A DNA stretch of 64,000 nucleotides from Albifimbria verrucaria (taxonomy: Eukaryota > Ascomycota > Sordariomycetes > Hypocreales > Stachybotryaceae). The notes beneath the pieces are model-generated. The model worked only from the letters and a program-made list of their open reading frames with translations. It made no database searches and was not told the origin of the DNA. Shown here in pieces: positions 34,548 through 45,949 of this stretch (its first letter is position 1; every line of letters begins with the position of its first letter). The stretch covers positions 682,001 through 746,000 of the forward strand of contig JAHREC010000007.1 of the NCBI GenBank assembly GCA_020081605.1, read 5' to 3'. The position numbers and the translations under genes were made by a program.

Positions 34548-36681
34548 CTCGCTGAGATAAATACGGAATGACTGAAAAGAAAAGGGAAATGATCAGCCAA
34601 ACAAAAGGAACAGAACCTAGAGGCTGGTCTGAATTCGAGGTCAAGGCAATCAAGCTTGCAATCCCGAGCACAAGTTATGCTTCACCTCCCAGCTGAGTTT
34701 TGGCTGCCACCTCTAGAGTGCAGGAAGCAGTCAGCTTTTTGTTTGGTTTTATAAATTTCGAGGCACTGCAACCTTCCATCAATCTCTATAAGTACGGAAT
34801 TGACCAAGGCTCAAGCCCTGAACTGCACCTGTCAGGCCAGCCAAGTTACATCGCTGGTCCCCAAAACAGGCAAGATGAGCATCATCCTCGAACCATCATG
34901 TCCTACGTGAGTTTTCACAAGCCAGTAATCGTTTCGGAGTTGACCGGAATAGCGACGGCCTCTCTACGGCGGACATGTGGTTGGTCCTCACAAGCCTCAG
35001 ACCGAGTACGAATGCCTGCCACATGCTTGGGGCGGGCGCACCTGGCGAATGGCTGAATGTCGTGGATAGGGCCTCGAAAGTTCTTGGACGTGTATCGCAT
35101 CCTTGCTTTCCTACAGAAATTAAGACGCCCGCCCACGTTTTCTTGGCTTCTAGGTCGTGAACTTGATAATACTTATCTGGTTGAGTCAACTCAACGCCTC
35201 GTGTGAAGTGCAAATTATTCTAGTCCGAGAACGCTTAGAAAACTCATGGATGAAATATGCGGGTGAAACAAATGACAAACTATACATAATTGGCTTATTC
35301 AGCCGCTTGGCTAGAAATGCCTGCCGGGTGTCTCAGTTGTCGCTATGATATGGTGGTGAGGCTGTCAAATTTGGCTGGAGACTCAGGCCTACCAGCAAAG
35401 CCAATTTTAGTTGCGCCCATGCTAATGCGTCAGGCCTCTCGGTTCATAAAACGTTGTCTCAATTACATCATTGTTTAAAAATGGTTAGATGTTAGCATTT
35501 GACCCCTTCAAATATTGGTTCGGGACGGTTTTCCGGTTCCTGGATATCTGATCATGTCGTGCAGATAGAAAATATGGTTGAGGCCCAGGCCTACCAAACG
35601 AACAGTCTAGACTCCTGAAGTAATGCGCCGAACCACTCTTTCGCAATCTGTTTCCCAAGCTTATCGATATACGCGGTTGCTCCATAAGGTGAAATTTGAC
35701 AACGTTAAAGATGCAGCACTTGCTGGCCTTATTACTGTATGTTAGCTGAGTTGTTCGTAGATGGGTCTTCAGAAGTGAAAATGGCATGTTACTGCATGCA
35801 CAGTCTGAAGCAGCGTTGTGGAGTGCTGCGTTTGCAGCATTAGTTCCGGCGCTTGCAGGGGCATTGGTTGTGCATGCCTGCTGACGGTGACAATTCGTAT
35901 TCGTCTCAGCACCCACTACCCACTGGTATACCACGCATGCTAGCCCCCAGGAGTTGAACAGCAAAGACCTGGCAAGCCAGTTGAAGGTCAAGCATCCTCC
36001 GAACAATACCGGGTCTTGGCACAGCTGGACGGCAGTTTGGTGCTTGTATCTCGTCAGCCATTTGCCGTCTAGCACGTGCTCGCTTAGAAGCTGGTGGTTC
36101 TACAACATGTCTTGGCACGATAGATCGTAGATCTATCTCGTATTGTGTGACATAAACCATGGGTTGACCATTCTATTGGGATAACTTCGTTGAAGGTTGT
36201 TATTCAAAGAAAGTGATGGTTCATTAGGACCAAGTCTTGCAGTTGGAACCGGCGGGTATGTCTCCGCAAATGGATGTCTCCGCCAATGTAAGTCTCCGCC
36301 ATAGTGTGACTCGACTCCACAAACATATGTCTCCGCAAACAAGGCTTTGTCACCAGGGTCGGGCGGAGTGCGTGCGCGCGCACATTTCACAGGGGTTGCG
36401 CTGTATCATGCCGATTGCATCCTATCTAAGGATATGGTATAGTCTCCTAGTTCTGTGGGTGCCGAGGCCCTAACAAGCTGAGCTACTCGAGGCCTTACAC
36501 TGCAACAAGCTCTTAGCTCTGGACAATGTCTCTGAAACTGCATTTTGGAAAATGCTCAAGCCAAATCTCCGCAACGTATTAAAGTTCCACGAGACCCTGA
36601 TAATTTAGTAGCTTTCGAATTGTTTTGTCCGCTCAACAGTGTATTGTTTGCTTTACTGCCAAGGCAATCCACTTCTCCAAA
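34548..36681. promoter_or_regulatory. divergent promoter region TRI4-like / CYP68-like, seven TRI6-type sites
   Basis: YNAGGCC matches at 34832-34838, 35383-35389, 35430-35436, 35579-35585, 35585-35591, 36463-36469 and 36488-36494. Those near 36.46-36.49 kb are about 190-220 bases before the CYP68-like ATG, which ties that gene to the cluster. A minus-strand frame of 196 codons at 35485-36075 has no motif and is not accepted. Confidence 0.55.
36238..36345 (+). repeat. short imperfect tandem repeat (TGTCTCCGCMAA-type)
   Basis: The word ATGTCTCCGCAAA or close variants (TGTCTCCGCCAA, AAGTCTCCGCCAT) occurs four times in about 100 bases, about 340-440 bases upstream of the CYP68-like start. It may be a cis-element array or a simple sequence expansion. 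Confidence 0.6.
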
Positions 36682-38261
36682 ATGTCTACATCTACATTTG
36701 CTAGTGTCGTCTTCATCCTATTATGCTTTGGGATAAGATGGTACCTCAATATCCCCCAAGCCCAAGTTCCTCGCGCCGAGCTGGATCCTAACAACTGGCA
36801 TGATTCGTTGATGAAGGCCAAGGCCAAGGTAGTTCTAATCTACGATCTATACTGAAAATCAACTCACATTTTCACTCGCAGTTTCAAAACAAGACGTTCA
36901 TATTTGGAGGCAATGATCCCCGTGTTATGCTGCCAAACTACCTGTTTGAGGAACTCAAAGATCTTCCTGATGAACAGCTGTCCGCTCGTCAGAGTGCCCA
37001 CAAGGTTCTTAATGGAGACTACACTGGACTTGGCAGTAACCCTCCCTCGCTGGAGCCGTTATGAAGGAGCTTTTCAACAACGTCGATGGTACCCTTGCCA
37101 TCCTCCAGGATGAGATCAATTACGCCGTCGAAGAGGGAATTGGAAGCTGCCCTGATTGGACTCCCGTCGTTATATGGGATAAACTCCTACGAATCGTCGC
37201 CCTCTCTAGTGGTCGTGTTTTGGTTGGCAGACCGCTATCGAGGGACGAGGAATGGATTTACATGGTGAAAAACTACACCGCTGATGCTATCAAGGCGTGC
37301 CAAGATGTGCTCAGTGTTCCCCGTTTGATCCGACCTGTGGTTGTGCCCTTTCTCAAGTCTATCCGCAACGCGAAGAATTATCGAATTGCGGTTGCTGCCA
37401 AACTTAAGCCACAGCTGCAAGACATGGTCGAAGCTCACAGGAAAATGGTGGTCGATGATGACAACAGTTATTTTGAGTCTTTGCCTGACGACTTCCACAG
37501 TTTGGCAGTGTGGTCGCTAGGACATTACCCAGCTGGCCAGATCCCCACCACGGATAGTGTTGCTATTACTGTCCTTTCTGGCATTTTCGCAGCTACCCAC
37601 ACGATGAATGTGACTCTCACAAATATCATGTTCGACTTGGCCTGTCATCCCGAGTATGCAGCTGTTCTCAGAGAAGAAATCGAGACGGTTTCTGCTGAAG
37701 AGCCAAATGGAAAGTTCAGGAAGAAGAGTATGCCCAAGCTGAAGAAGCTTGACAGCTTTATCAAGGAGAGTCAAAGAATGAATCCGATCGGCTCAGCCGT
37801 CCTTCTTCGTCTGGTCACAGCACCAAACGGCATCACACTGTCCAACGGCGACTACCTCCCCGTGGCACAACCATTTGCGTACCACCCGCTCGACACACTT
37901 CTGCCATTGACGCGAAGTATCTGTCGCCTCTGCCTCCTATGCCATCACTGGACGAATTCCATCCTTGGCGATTCAGTGACCTGCGTGAACACAAGGGCCA
38001 GGAGAACAAGCATCACTTCGTCACGACTTCTAAAGAGAACACAATCTTTGGACATGGTCGCTGGGCATGCCCTGGCCGCTTCTACGCGGCCAACGAGATC
38101 AAGTCTATTGTCATTGAGCTATTACGAAGGTATGACATCGCTCTTGGGCCAGCTGGACAGGCCGAAGGGGTGAATTTAAACGACCAACGACCTTCAATAT
38201 TGAGATGGCCTACATCCCCGACCCTACAGCGACAATTTACTTCAAGGACCGTGAAATATAA
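36682..38261 (+). CDS. cytochrome P450, CYP68-like
   Basis: Two exons, 36682-36828 and 36882-38261 (intron 53 nt), about 508 residues. N-terminal anchor FASVVFILLCFGI, then KVLNGDYTGLG, I-helix GIFAATHTMNVTLTN, ExxR in FIKESQRMNP, and heme loop FGHGRWACPGR. The sequence is of the ent-kaurene-oxidase-like CYP68 group, which includes the Fusarium C-8 hydroxylase TRI1 and gibberellin P450s. One-base shifts lie near 37050, 37865 and 38195, the last in an A run rather than a G/C run. It is at the right border of the cluster and its promoter carries TRI6-type sites. A tailoring hydroxylation of the terpene skeleton is inferred; which carbon is unknown. Confidence 0.7.
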
Positions 38262-39136
38262 ATAAATAAAATACTTTTGATAGCGACTTGATTCACTAGC
38301 AGGCTCTAGACTTATAGTAGGGTTAAGACTACATCGCACCACCTTCGCGGCAGTTGTATCTGAAGAACCTCGAGCCTTTCGTTTTTATCATGAAGGTAAT
38401 AATATGCTCGATATAGTTCTATTAGTAAATGAAATAGAAAATATTCGTTTTGTGCTCATCGGGTGTTGGGGCTTAGACTGCGTATTCGACTTGTCGCACT
38501 TTTGAAATGGGACACTGTTCTCCCTTGAGCCAATTTGCAAAAAGATCGAGAGTGAAGCGCTCACACAAGGTACCAGCTCACTAACACCCCTGATCACTGC
38601 CGCGCTGATGAGTGACCTCTTTTGGGTTGACAATGCGGGCAAGTTGATCTGCTGTTTCCGGAGCAACATGTTGAGACACGCTTGGTGTGATGTGATGCTG
38701 TTTTTTTACCATAAAATAGCCCTCAAATTCATCTTTATCACTATACCTGCCCTATGTATGACACAGAACCACCGCTGTTTGCTTTGATTTAATTCTGGTT
38801 TGTCGGCTACACACAGACCTGTTCAATGCAGTGCCGATTTTCATCTGATCCGAGCGCAAGAAATAACAGTATTTCTGTCATTTTGAGAATTTCCAAGGAC
38901 CATAGTTGCAACGGTTCGAAAGCAAATCTACGAGACTAAAATAAACACAGTCGCAAATATCTGGGAGCTCAATCTGAGTCATGTGTGGATGAGACAGATA
39001 GATAGACTGAATGCAGCGCATCTCGTAATAGCATTAGCTCTTCTCCACTTTTCAGCTCCCACTCTCTCAAGCCAACTCGCCGTAGCTTTAAGGCTGTCCG
39101 ATTTTGCGATGACAAAATGCGAGGAATCATCCTGCC
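38262..39136. other. intergenic region
   Basis: AT-rich, between two plus-strand genes. No TRI6-type site or gene noticed. It probably holds the 3' end of the P450 transcript and the promoter of the Zn2Cys6 regulator. Confidence 0.5.
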
Positions 39137-40450
39137 ATGAAGACCGGGAGGTATTCAAAGTCTCGGCAAAAGGCATGCCAACCCTGCTCAAATGCCAAAG
39201 CAAGGTGTGATCGTAAGGCTGGATCCTGTGGTCGGTGTGCCCTGCGAGGAATAGCCTGCACCTATGCTCCTACATCTCCACGCAGCACGGATGCCGGGGA
39301 CGAGACGGGAAGACGCAGTGGCGCCTCTGAGTCTGCGAACTTGCCAGTATCCAGGACATACACAGACCAAGATTATTCGAGCCCAGCAAGAACACACACT
39401 TCTGAGTCCATTGAAAGATCACCACAATCTGGGGCTGGGTACATTTCTGACAACGCCAGTTCAGTGAACATCGCAGGTTATCGTTACATCCCTAATCGAA
39501 CACTGCTCAAGAAAAATGAGGTCTCAAGAAAAATTGATTCTCTTGACTTCTCATGTATGGACCTCATATGTCCGATCAATGCTGAAAGCATACAAAACCG
39601 CTGGCTGAACTCTTTCATCTCTACCCCTGGACAGCTTGCAAAAACAATGCCCCTGAGCACTACAGCTTTTATTTACAGGGTACTAAAGTCTTACGCCGCT
39701 ATTGCTGTCAAGGGCCATACGGTCCCGCCGTTCGTGCATTGCACACAAGTAGCTGAAACAAATTTAATCACTCCGCTCTCAACCTGTCTGAGCCTGATTC
39801 GAATCTGTCAGCAGCCATTGCCAGGCAGCCAGCAGGTTGCCGCCAATGTTTTGCAGAGAGAGATGGCAGATTTATATGAGAACCATGGTATGCTGGACAA
39901 TTTTACGATACTTGCGGCATTTCAGGCTTATCTTATTTACACCTTGGTCTCATACTTTCGGCTGGGCCGGGATGCAGTTCCATCCCTTCGACAAGTTGTC
40001 ATCAACCTCCAGGAGATTGCATGTTCCTGTGCTAAACATGGCCTATCGTGCACAACCGAGGGCGAGGGAACTCGGCCTACGTGGGAGTCGTGGATTGTTG
40101 CAGAGGCAAAGCGGCGGACTCTGTACACTATGTATCTTTTCGACAACATGCTCTCAGTCCAGGACGGACTTCCGACATTCCTTGGGACAGAATTACGTGG
40201 ATTACTTGCGCCCACAAGCAAATACCTGTGGGAGGCGACAACCCGTAGTAACTGGGAGAAATTATACAACCTTCATCTGGTGGAATGGGTAGACGGAGGA
40301 CTTCACATAGATGAGTTGTGGCCGCCTCTTGAAGAGTTGACTGAGGATGAAACCACCCAAAGAAACCGCAGAGTGGACCAATGGTTGGAGGGTGTTGATG
40401 AATTTGGTACAATGATGTATGCAGTAACGAGCTGTACGCATGGTAACTGA
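39137..40450 (+). CDS. Zn2Cys6 transcription factor
   Basis: Single exon, 437 residues, uninterrupted. The zinc binuclear cluster is near the N-terminus: ACQPCSNAKARC, then CGRCALRGIAC, giving C-x2-C-x6-C-x6-C-x2-C-x6-C. A Ser/Thr-rich linker follows, and the C-terminal half has the helical fungal-specific regulatory region (AFQAYLIYTLVSYFR, AEAKRRTLYTMYLFD). It acts in the nucleus; targets are unknown. It lies directly beyond the P450 at the cluster edge and just before an MFS exporter on the same strand, so it may regulate that transporter or modulate the cluster. There is a second in-frame-independent ATG upstream (39108) but the zinc cluster belongs to the frame from 39137. Confidence 0.8.
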   Translation: MKTGRYSKSRQKACQPCSNAKARCDRKAGSCGRCALRGIACTYAPTSPRSTDAGDETGRRSGASESANLPVSRTYTDQDYSSPARTHTSESIERSPQSGAGYISDNASSVNIAGYRYIPNRTLLKKNEVSRKIDSLDFSCMDLICPINAESIQNRWLNSFISTPGQLAKTMPLSTTAFIYRVLKSYAAIAVKGHTVPPFVHCTQVAETNLITPLSTCLSLIRICQQPLPGSQQVAANVLQREMADLYENHGMLDNFTILAAFQAYLIYTLVSYFRLGRDAVPSLRQVVINLQEIACSCAKHGLSCTTEGEGTRPTWESWIVAEAKRRTLYTMYLFDNMLSVQDGLPTFLGTELRGLLAPTSKYLWEATTRSNWEKLYNLHLVEWVDGGLHIDELWPPLEELTEDETTQRNRRVDQWLEGVDEFGTMMYAVTSCTHGN

Positions 40451-40955
40451 ACCCCAGCACATTGTTTAAGTATCACGCTCAGCTACGAAATGTTGCATAT
40501 TTGCAGATGACTTTGTATTGTCCCTTGTTTTATCATAGAACTTAATACAATTAAGAAATTCGTGAAGCTTGTTGAGTTGAGGAATGTGCAATGCAGCCGC
40601 TCCCAGATCTTATTATACGAGTCGACGTTGTTGCCTTAATAACCCACCGTAGGGAACATAAGCTACGCTTATGTCAAGAAAGACCATGTATGGAAACAGC
40701 TAATTACACAAACTAGATGTAACCGGACATTATCAATAATTCGTATCTCATTAATTCAACGTCAAGTTTTCATAGTGTTATTGGATTACGTCACAATTGG
40801 CTGCGTTCCAGTCCTCAACTCCGAACTCCGTCAACTCCGTCAAGCCAAGAATTCCTTTACAAGTATGCACTATTATTTAAGAGCCAACACTCTTATTCCC
40901 ATTTTATCGTGTAAATCCATTCAAATTTGATCTCATACAACAGAAATTCTACGAC
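40451..40955. other. intergenic region, MFS promoter
   Basis: AT-rich 500-base spacer between the regulator and the exporter, both on the plus strand. No specific site identified. Confidence 0.5.
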
Positions 40956-42514
40956 ATGACTTTTGAGAATCGAAATCAAGCAAGTCCGACTACTAATCCT
41001 CCCAGCGCAGCAACTCCGCCGCCACACCCTACGGAGCCGCCTTACAGCATCTTTGATAGGCGACAGAAAACATTGATTGTGTTCATTGTTTCTCTAGCCG
41101 CAACTTGTAAGTTTCAATAGAATCATTAATCCATAAATAATTGCATGCTAAAGCCAACGAACAGTTTCAGGCTTTGCATCGAACATATACTTCCCGGCCC
41201 TCTCAACTATTGCCAATGATCTTGATGTTTCGATAGAACTCATCAACCTCACCGTGACCACGTACCTCATTTTTCAAGGTCTAGCACCCAGTCTTTGGGG
41301 TCCCGTGTCAGATGTAAAGGGACGCCGCATAGCATACTTCTGTACTTTTGTTGTCTTCTGGGGTGCTTGCATTGGGCTAGGGCTCGTAAAGACATATGCT
41401 GGAGTAATTGTACTGAGATGTCTCCAAAGCACCGGCAGTGCGAGCACCATCGCAATCGGATCAGGGGTGATTGGCGATATTACCACGCGAGCTGAACGTG
41501 GGGTCTCATGGGCATTTTCCAAGCAGGACTGTTGGTACCCGTTGCTATTGGACCGGTGATTGGAGGTGCACTATCTGGATCCCTTGGTTGGAGGGCAATC
41601 TTCTGGTTCCTTGCCATCTACAGCGGGGTGTTTCTGATCATACTGGTTCTCTTGCTTCCTGAGACCTTACGTTCGATTGTAGCGAACGGCGGCCATTCAC
41701 ATTCAAGCCCTATCGTGAGATATCCCTTGATCCTTTATCAAAAACCACCACGATCGAATGGGATCCAACAGTCACGCCTTCACAACCCACAGAGAGGAAG
41801 CATGTCGACATTACTGGGCCGTTCAGAATTCTCTTCAACAAACGAGCAGCCACTATCATTGTGTATCTTGCTGTTTACTACGCTGTATGGCAAATGAGCA
41901 TCACCGCTATGTCTACTCTTTTCGAAACACGTTATCACTTGAAAGAGACCGAGATTGGCTTAACATTTATCGCCAACGGTGTCGGATCCATGATAGGTAC
42001 GGTAACCACAGGAAAAATTCTCGATATCGAGTATCGTCATGTCAAGTCTCGACATGAACCACAAGCAAATCGCTCTGACGTTGAAGCCAGCACAAGTAGC
42101 TTCAAGGACGACTTCCCACTGGAGAAGGCTCGCTTGCGTCTTATGCCATTATTTGCCCTTATTCAATGTGTCTCAATCATTCTTTTCGGCTGGTCAATAC
42201 ACTATTCACGACGCGTGCACATTGCTGTGCCTATAGTGTCAACTTTCATTACAGGCTGGACTGCTGTCTCGACCCAATCTATGATCATGACCTACCTTGT
42301 CGATACATTCCATGACCGCAGCGCAGCCGCTAGCGCGAGTCTCAATCTCGCCAGGTGCCTACTGGCAGCTGGTGGGACCAGCTTCATAATGCCTATCATA
42401 AACGGTATCGGATCCGGGCCTGCGTTCACGGTTTGTGTAGGAGCCCAGATTGTTGCACTTCTCGCTGTCGTTGTGCACTTAAAGTTTGTGAGCAGGCGAG
42501 GCGAAAAAGACTAG
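40956..42514 (+). CDS. MFS transporter, DHA1 drug:H+ antiporter type
   Basis: About 500 residues after one intron (41107-41164). The cytoplasmic N-terminus is Pro-rich, followed by about 12 predicted membrane segments. Recognisable are FASNIYFPALSTIANDL (helix 1 region), the loop GPVSDVKGRR (MFS motif A between helices 2 and 3), DITTRAERG, and GPVIGGALSG (motif C of antiporters). This fits the Qdr-like DHA1 group, which is distinct from the trichothecene pump TRI12. One-base shifts at about 41505 and 41690 are at G/C runs. Export of the cluster product or another xenobiotic from the plasma membrane is inferred from position only. Confidence 0.72.
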
Positions 42515-42685
42515 GTCGCCAGATAATACGACAGACAGCCTTTATAGCACGATTCAATTTCATGAGATTCATTCATGGTGTTCTTTAGACACAACTACAA
42601 TAATGCTCATGCATGGGGGTGACCGATAGTAAAGCTATTATACTGTTTTTTATTTTTATTTTTAACTCTAATTGGAAATTCTCTC

Positions 42686-43444
42686 TTATTTGTTGATATT
42701 GGCAGACAGATCTTCCAAAACCTTTCGCCCTCGAGTGCAATCCTCTTCGTGAAGCGGTTCACGCGCCGTCTCCCTGATTCCAGCCTCAACCCATTCTTGC
42801 ACAGCTGGGTGATCAAACAGCCTTTCGATGTACTCTTGAGAGATGGTGTCTTTAAGCTTGAGTCCGTATGTCTTGCAGCGAGATGCAATGGGCGCATAGA
42901 AAGCATCCGCAGCCGTGAAATCCGGACCAGCGAGCCATGGGCCGCCAAACCGCTCTAGACCGTATTTGAAAAGCTCAGAAAATCGATCAAGATTCTCCTG
43001 CAGGGCTTCGCTTGGAGGTCCACCAAGGTCAATGCGCAGTCCAACATTCATGGAGCATTCGTCACGGATGGCGCTGAAACTTGAGTGCATCTCAGCGGCC
43101 GCGCAACGAGCGAAGGCTCTGGCAGCAGGGCGGTCAGTGCCTGGCCAGACCCCTGGGTATTTCTCTGCCAAGTGCTCGGTGATGGCCAGAGAGTCCCAGA
43201 CGACTAGGGGCTCATCTGCCGAGTCATCAGATTTCTGGTGAAGGCAGGGGACCTTGCCACTAGGCGAAAACGCGACAAATTCGGTTTGGCGGCGAGTAGG
43301 CTTGAAAATGTGAAGACGCTCTTCAAAAGGAATATCGAGGGCCTTTAGAAGGACCCATGGTCGCATAGACCAGGAGGAGTAACGCTTGTTGCCAATATAC
43401 AGAGTATATGCCATGCTGAAGGTTGCGGGAGGGATGGCTCTCAA
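42686..43444 (-). CDS. glutathione S-transferase
   Basis: Single intact exon. In-frame starts at 43444 and 43414 (MAYTLYIGNKRYSSWS); the second matches the usual beginning of this subgroup, giving about 242 residues. The thioredoxin-like N-terminal half has YSSWSMRPW (candidate catalytic Ser/Tyr), FSPSGKVPCL with the cis-Pro, and WDSLAITEHLAE (the ESLAI-type glutathione-binding turn). The all-helical C-terminal half follows. Cytosolic conjugation of electrophiles is the family role. Next to an MFS exporter it could contribute to protection against the cluster product or its epoxide, but nothing in the sequence proves this. No frame breaks. Confidence 0.8.
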   Translation of the reverse strand: MRAIPPATFSMAYTLYIGNKRYSSWSMRPWVLLKALDIPFEERLHIFKPTRRQTEFVAFSPSGKVPCLHQKSDDSADEPLVVWDSLAITEHLAEKYPGVWPGTDRPAARAFARCAAAEMHSSFSAIRDECSMNVGLRIDLGGPPSEALQENLDRFSELFKYGLERFGGPWLAGPDFTAADAFYAPIASRCKTYGLKLKDTISQEYIERLFDHPAVQEWVEAGIRETAREPLHEEDCTRGRKVLEDLSANINK

Positions 43445-44267
43445 AAGCGAGTTTGGTTGCTGACAACTGTGGGGTACGTGGGTCTTCTAGCAGTTGAAAC
43501 AAGCAATGTAAGAAATATCTGGAGCTTGCTTTCTTTGGCCTGGGTTGCGCAAGTATAAGAATTCGTTCTGGTCGTAGCTTGATCCTGATGAGCGAGTTTC
43601 TGGGACAGCGGCTGGATTTACATATCTGTGAAATTGAACTCCGCTTTCGCGCCCTCCAGGTGACATCGTGCGTCAATTGACTCAACTGCTGGTCGAGAAG
43701 GGCGTCCTCTTAGCGCCTTACATACTGTTAGCCCTTCAGCCCTGTTTTCGTCTCCTCTGTAACTCCGAGTAAGATTGCTTGATTTATAAGCTAAATCTTA
43801 ATCTCAAGATGCGGAAAAAATACAGCTGCCAGCAATCCCTTTCACTGTTTACGGACCTCTGTTGAACTGCTTGGTGACATCTTATATGCGTGTGGCTCAG
43901 AAGTCTCCAACTTCTTGTTAGACGCACCATATTATATACAGACGGCCATATACGACATGTAAACAAAACCAAGTTGTCACTTCTTGTGTTTTTTCAATAT
44001 CATGCGACAGTAACAAACACACATGGGGACTCCTCAATGGAGAGAGATGGAAAAGAAAAATTGGAATGATATCTTTTAAAATAACAATCTTATACCGAAT
44101 GTTGTCACCAGGCCATGTGCCGTAATATCTGATAAACTGTTTATACACCAACTCCCAACCAGCTCCCAATCAACGCCGTATTTGTACATCTATGCGATAC
44201 ACAGCCCCTACCCTTGCTGGAACCTCCCGAACTCCATAAAGCAACAATCAAACCAAGCACTCCCAAC
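43445..44267. other. intergenic region
   Basis: No gene or RNA recognised. It contains the promoter of the glutathione S-transferase and the 3' side of the NAD(P)-binding protein gene. Confidence 0.5.
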
Positions 44268-45035
44268 TTACTCGGCTTGTCCACTTAGAGCTGGCATTTC
44301 TCGAATCCACTGGCTTCCCCAGATATTATCCACCATCCATCGTGCCAGAGCGGCTCTCGTCAATGAGACACCCCATCCCTTATCGCCTACGTTGCCTTCA
44401 AAAATATCCTCCTCTCGATCACTTCGCCAGCTCTCTTCGTCCGATTCTCCTGGCAGAGCAGCAACTCGAACAAGGGTCCACTTTAGCCCCTCTCCCTCCT
44501 CTTCGAACGCGGATGCCAGATTTTGCATGTTTCGGTACACGGCTCCAGCGAACAGTTTCATCGATCCTCGAAGCAGTTGAGGCATCATAGCGCGTTGATC
44601 GTTAGGACGGGAGATGCCGAGGTTTCCAACCGCAATGATGCGTCGGATTCCGTACTCGCGCATCATGGGGAAAACATCATTTCGGTAGATGTCGGAGTAG
44701 CGAGTCGGATCCAGCTTACGGGCTCGGTAGCTAGGAGCAAGAAGAGAAATTACAGCAATGCATGGTCTCATCGCTTCTTTCAGGGCGTCATGGTTGGTTG
44801 TATCACCTTGAACGAGCTAGACACGCAGATGTAAGCATACGTTATGACAATCAATGGGATCATTCAGTAGCGCAAACATCACTTACAGTCAAATGAGGAT
44901 TAGCCCACAGATCTGCTGGGATTTTCGAAGGGTCTCTCACGAGGGCAACGACTGGTTGCTTGCGAGAAAGGAGTTCCTGAGAACGCAAGTTCCTGCAGAA
45001 CTCGTTCCACCCAAAACCAGAACTGGCAACACCAT
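44268..45035 (-). CDS. NAD(P)-binding Rossmann-fold protein
   Basis: Two exons, 45035-44887 and 44816-44268, about 232 residues. The N-terminus MVLPVLVLGGTSSAG is a beta strand plus glycine-rich dinucleotide loop. Later come LVQGDTTNHDALKEAM, the AVISLLAP strand and RRIIAVGNLGIS, as in NAD(P)H-binding (NmrA/YwnB-like) proteins. No canonical YxxxK pair is evident, so it may be a redox sensor or an atypical reductase. One base is missing near 44975 at a G run. It does not obviously belong to the toxin cluster. Confidence 0.65.
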
Positions 45036-45949
45036 GATGACGGATTCAAGGAATTTTCAGGGGTTTCTCAACAAGCTGAAGATAGTGATTGTTTGTCCTA
45101 GCATAGATGCTTCTCATGTCTATATATCTCCCTCGTCCGACCAGCCTCCTTCTTTTTGGAATTGTCTATTTCCTGGTGGGCTTCCTGCCTTGGCAACCTA
45201 AACTGCCCAACGATTTGAATAAAACCGGGACAGAAACCAGATCGAACATGGAAGAAATGAGATCTGGAGGGGATGATGGGATGAAGGTATGGGGCTTTGT
45301 TAGCGCGGTGCCTGAATTCAGGGCTCGACACATTGTTCGCCTCACATTTTGATTAGACGAACCCACTTAGCGATGGCGATGGCGCCGCGCTTAGCCCATA
45401 CCACGTCATGGCAGTGCAGGAGGCTGGGAAGTTAGTAGGGATTCCCCAGATATTGGCGTTATGTCGGGCATTTTTTGGGCTGCGATCGTGGTGTAGAACC
45501 TGGCAAAACCGTCAAGGGGTATGGAGTAGGATCGAAGCCTGGAAGCCTCGGGGTTCTACTACTCAAGAAAGTGGACTGATGTAGCCCTTGGTCCACAATT
45601 GTCCGGGAGATGGACGTCATTTCTTCGCCTTGTCTTAAGGGATTCCGAATGCGAATCAGATTTGATGGAGGTTGAGTGAAAAGTCAATGATATATATGTG
45701 TGTTTCCTCATGACCATTGGCTTGTATACAGCTTCCGTCGTATTACCAGTCATATCCATTGATAATCCTAATTGTCTAAATAGCCAAAATGATCGTAATG
45801 AGAAGTAATGATGTGTGACCATAGCTAATACTATCAATCAGCTGTGTTGATCTGCAGGTTTGATAAATAAGTTAGGACTTATTCGCGTGTCTTATTCAAG
45901 ATATTTATTACTACTGCGTACGCGCATTCCATACCACTATTTTGTCCTA
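45036..45949. other. intergenic region
   Basis: No supportable gene. Small frames on both strands lack motifs. Confidence 0.5.

Noticed and set aside
35485..36075. 196-codon minus-strand frame between the two P450s
   Set aside because: Several cysteines but no signal peptide, no recognisable family, and it lies in a promoter region with TRI6-type sites.
40956..42514. MFS gene as TRI12
   Set aside because: The helix-1 and motif-A regions look like the Qdr-type DHA1 group; TRI12 belongs to a different, 14-helix type of transporter.
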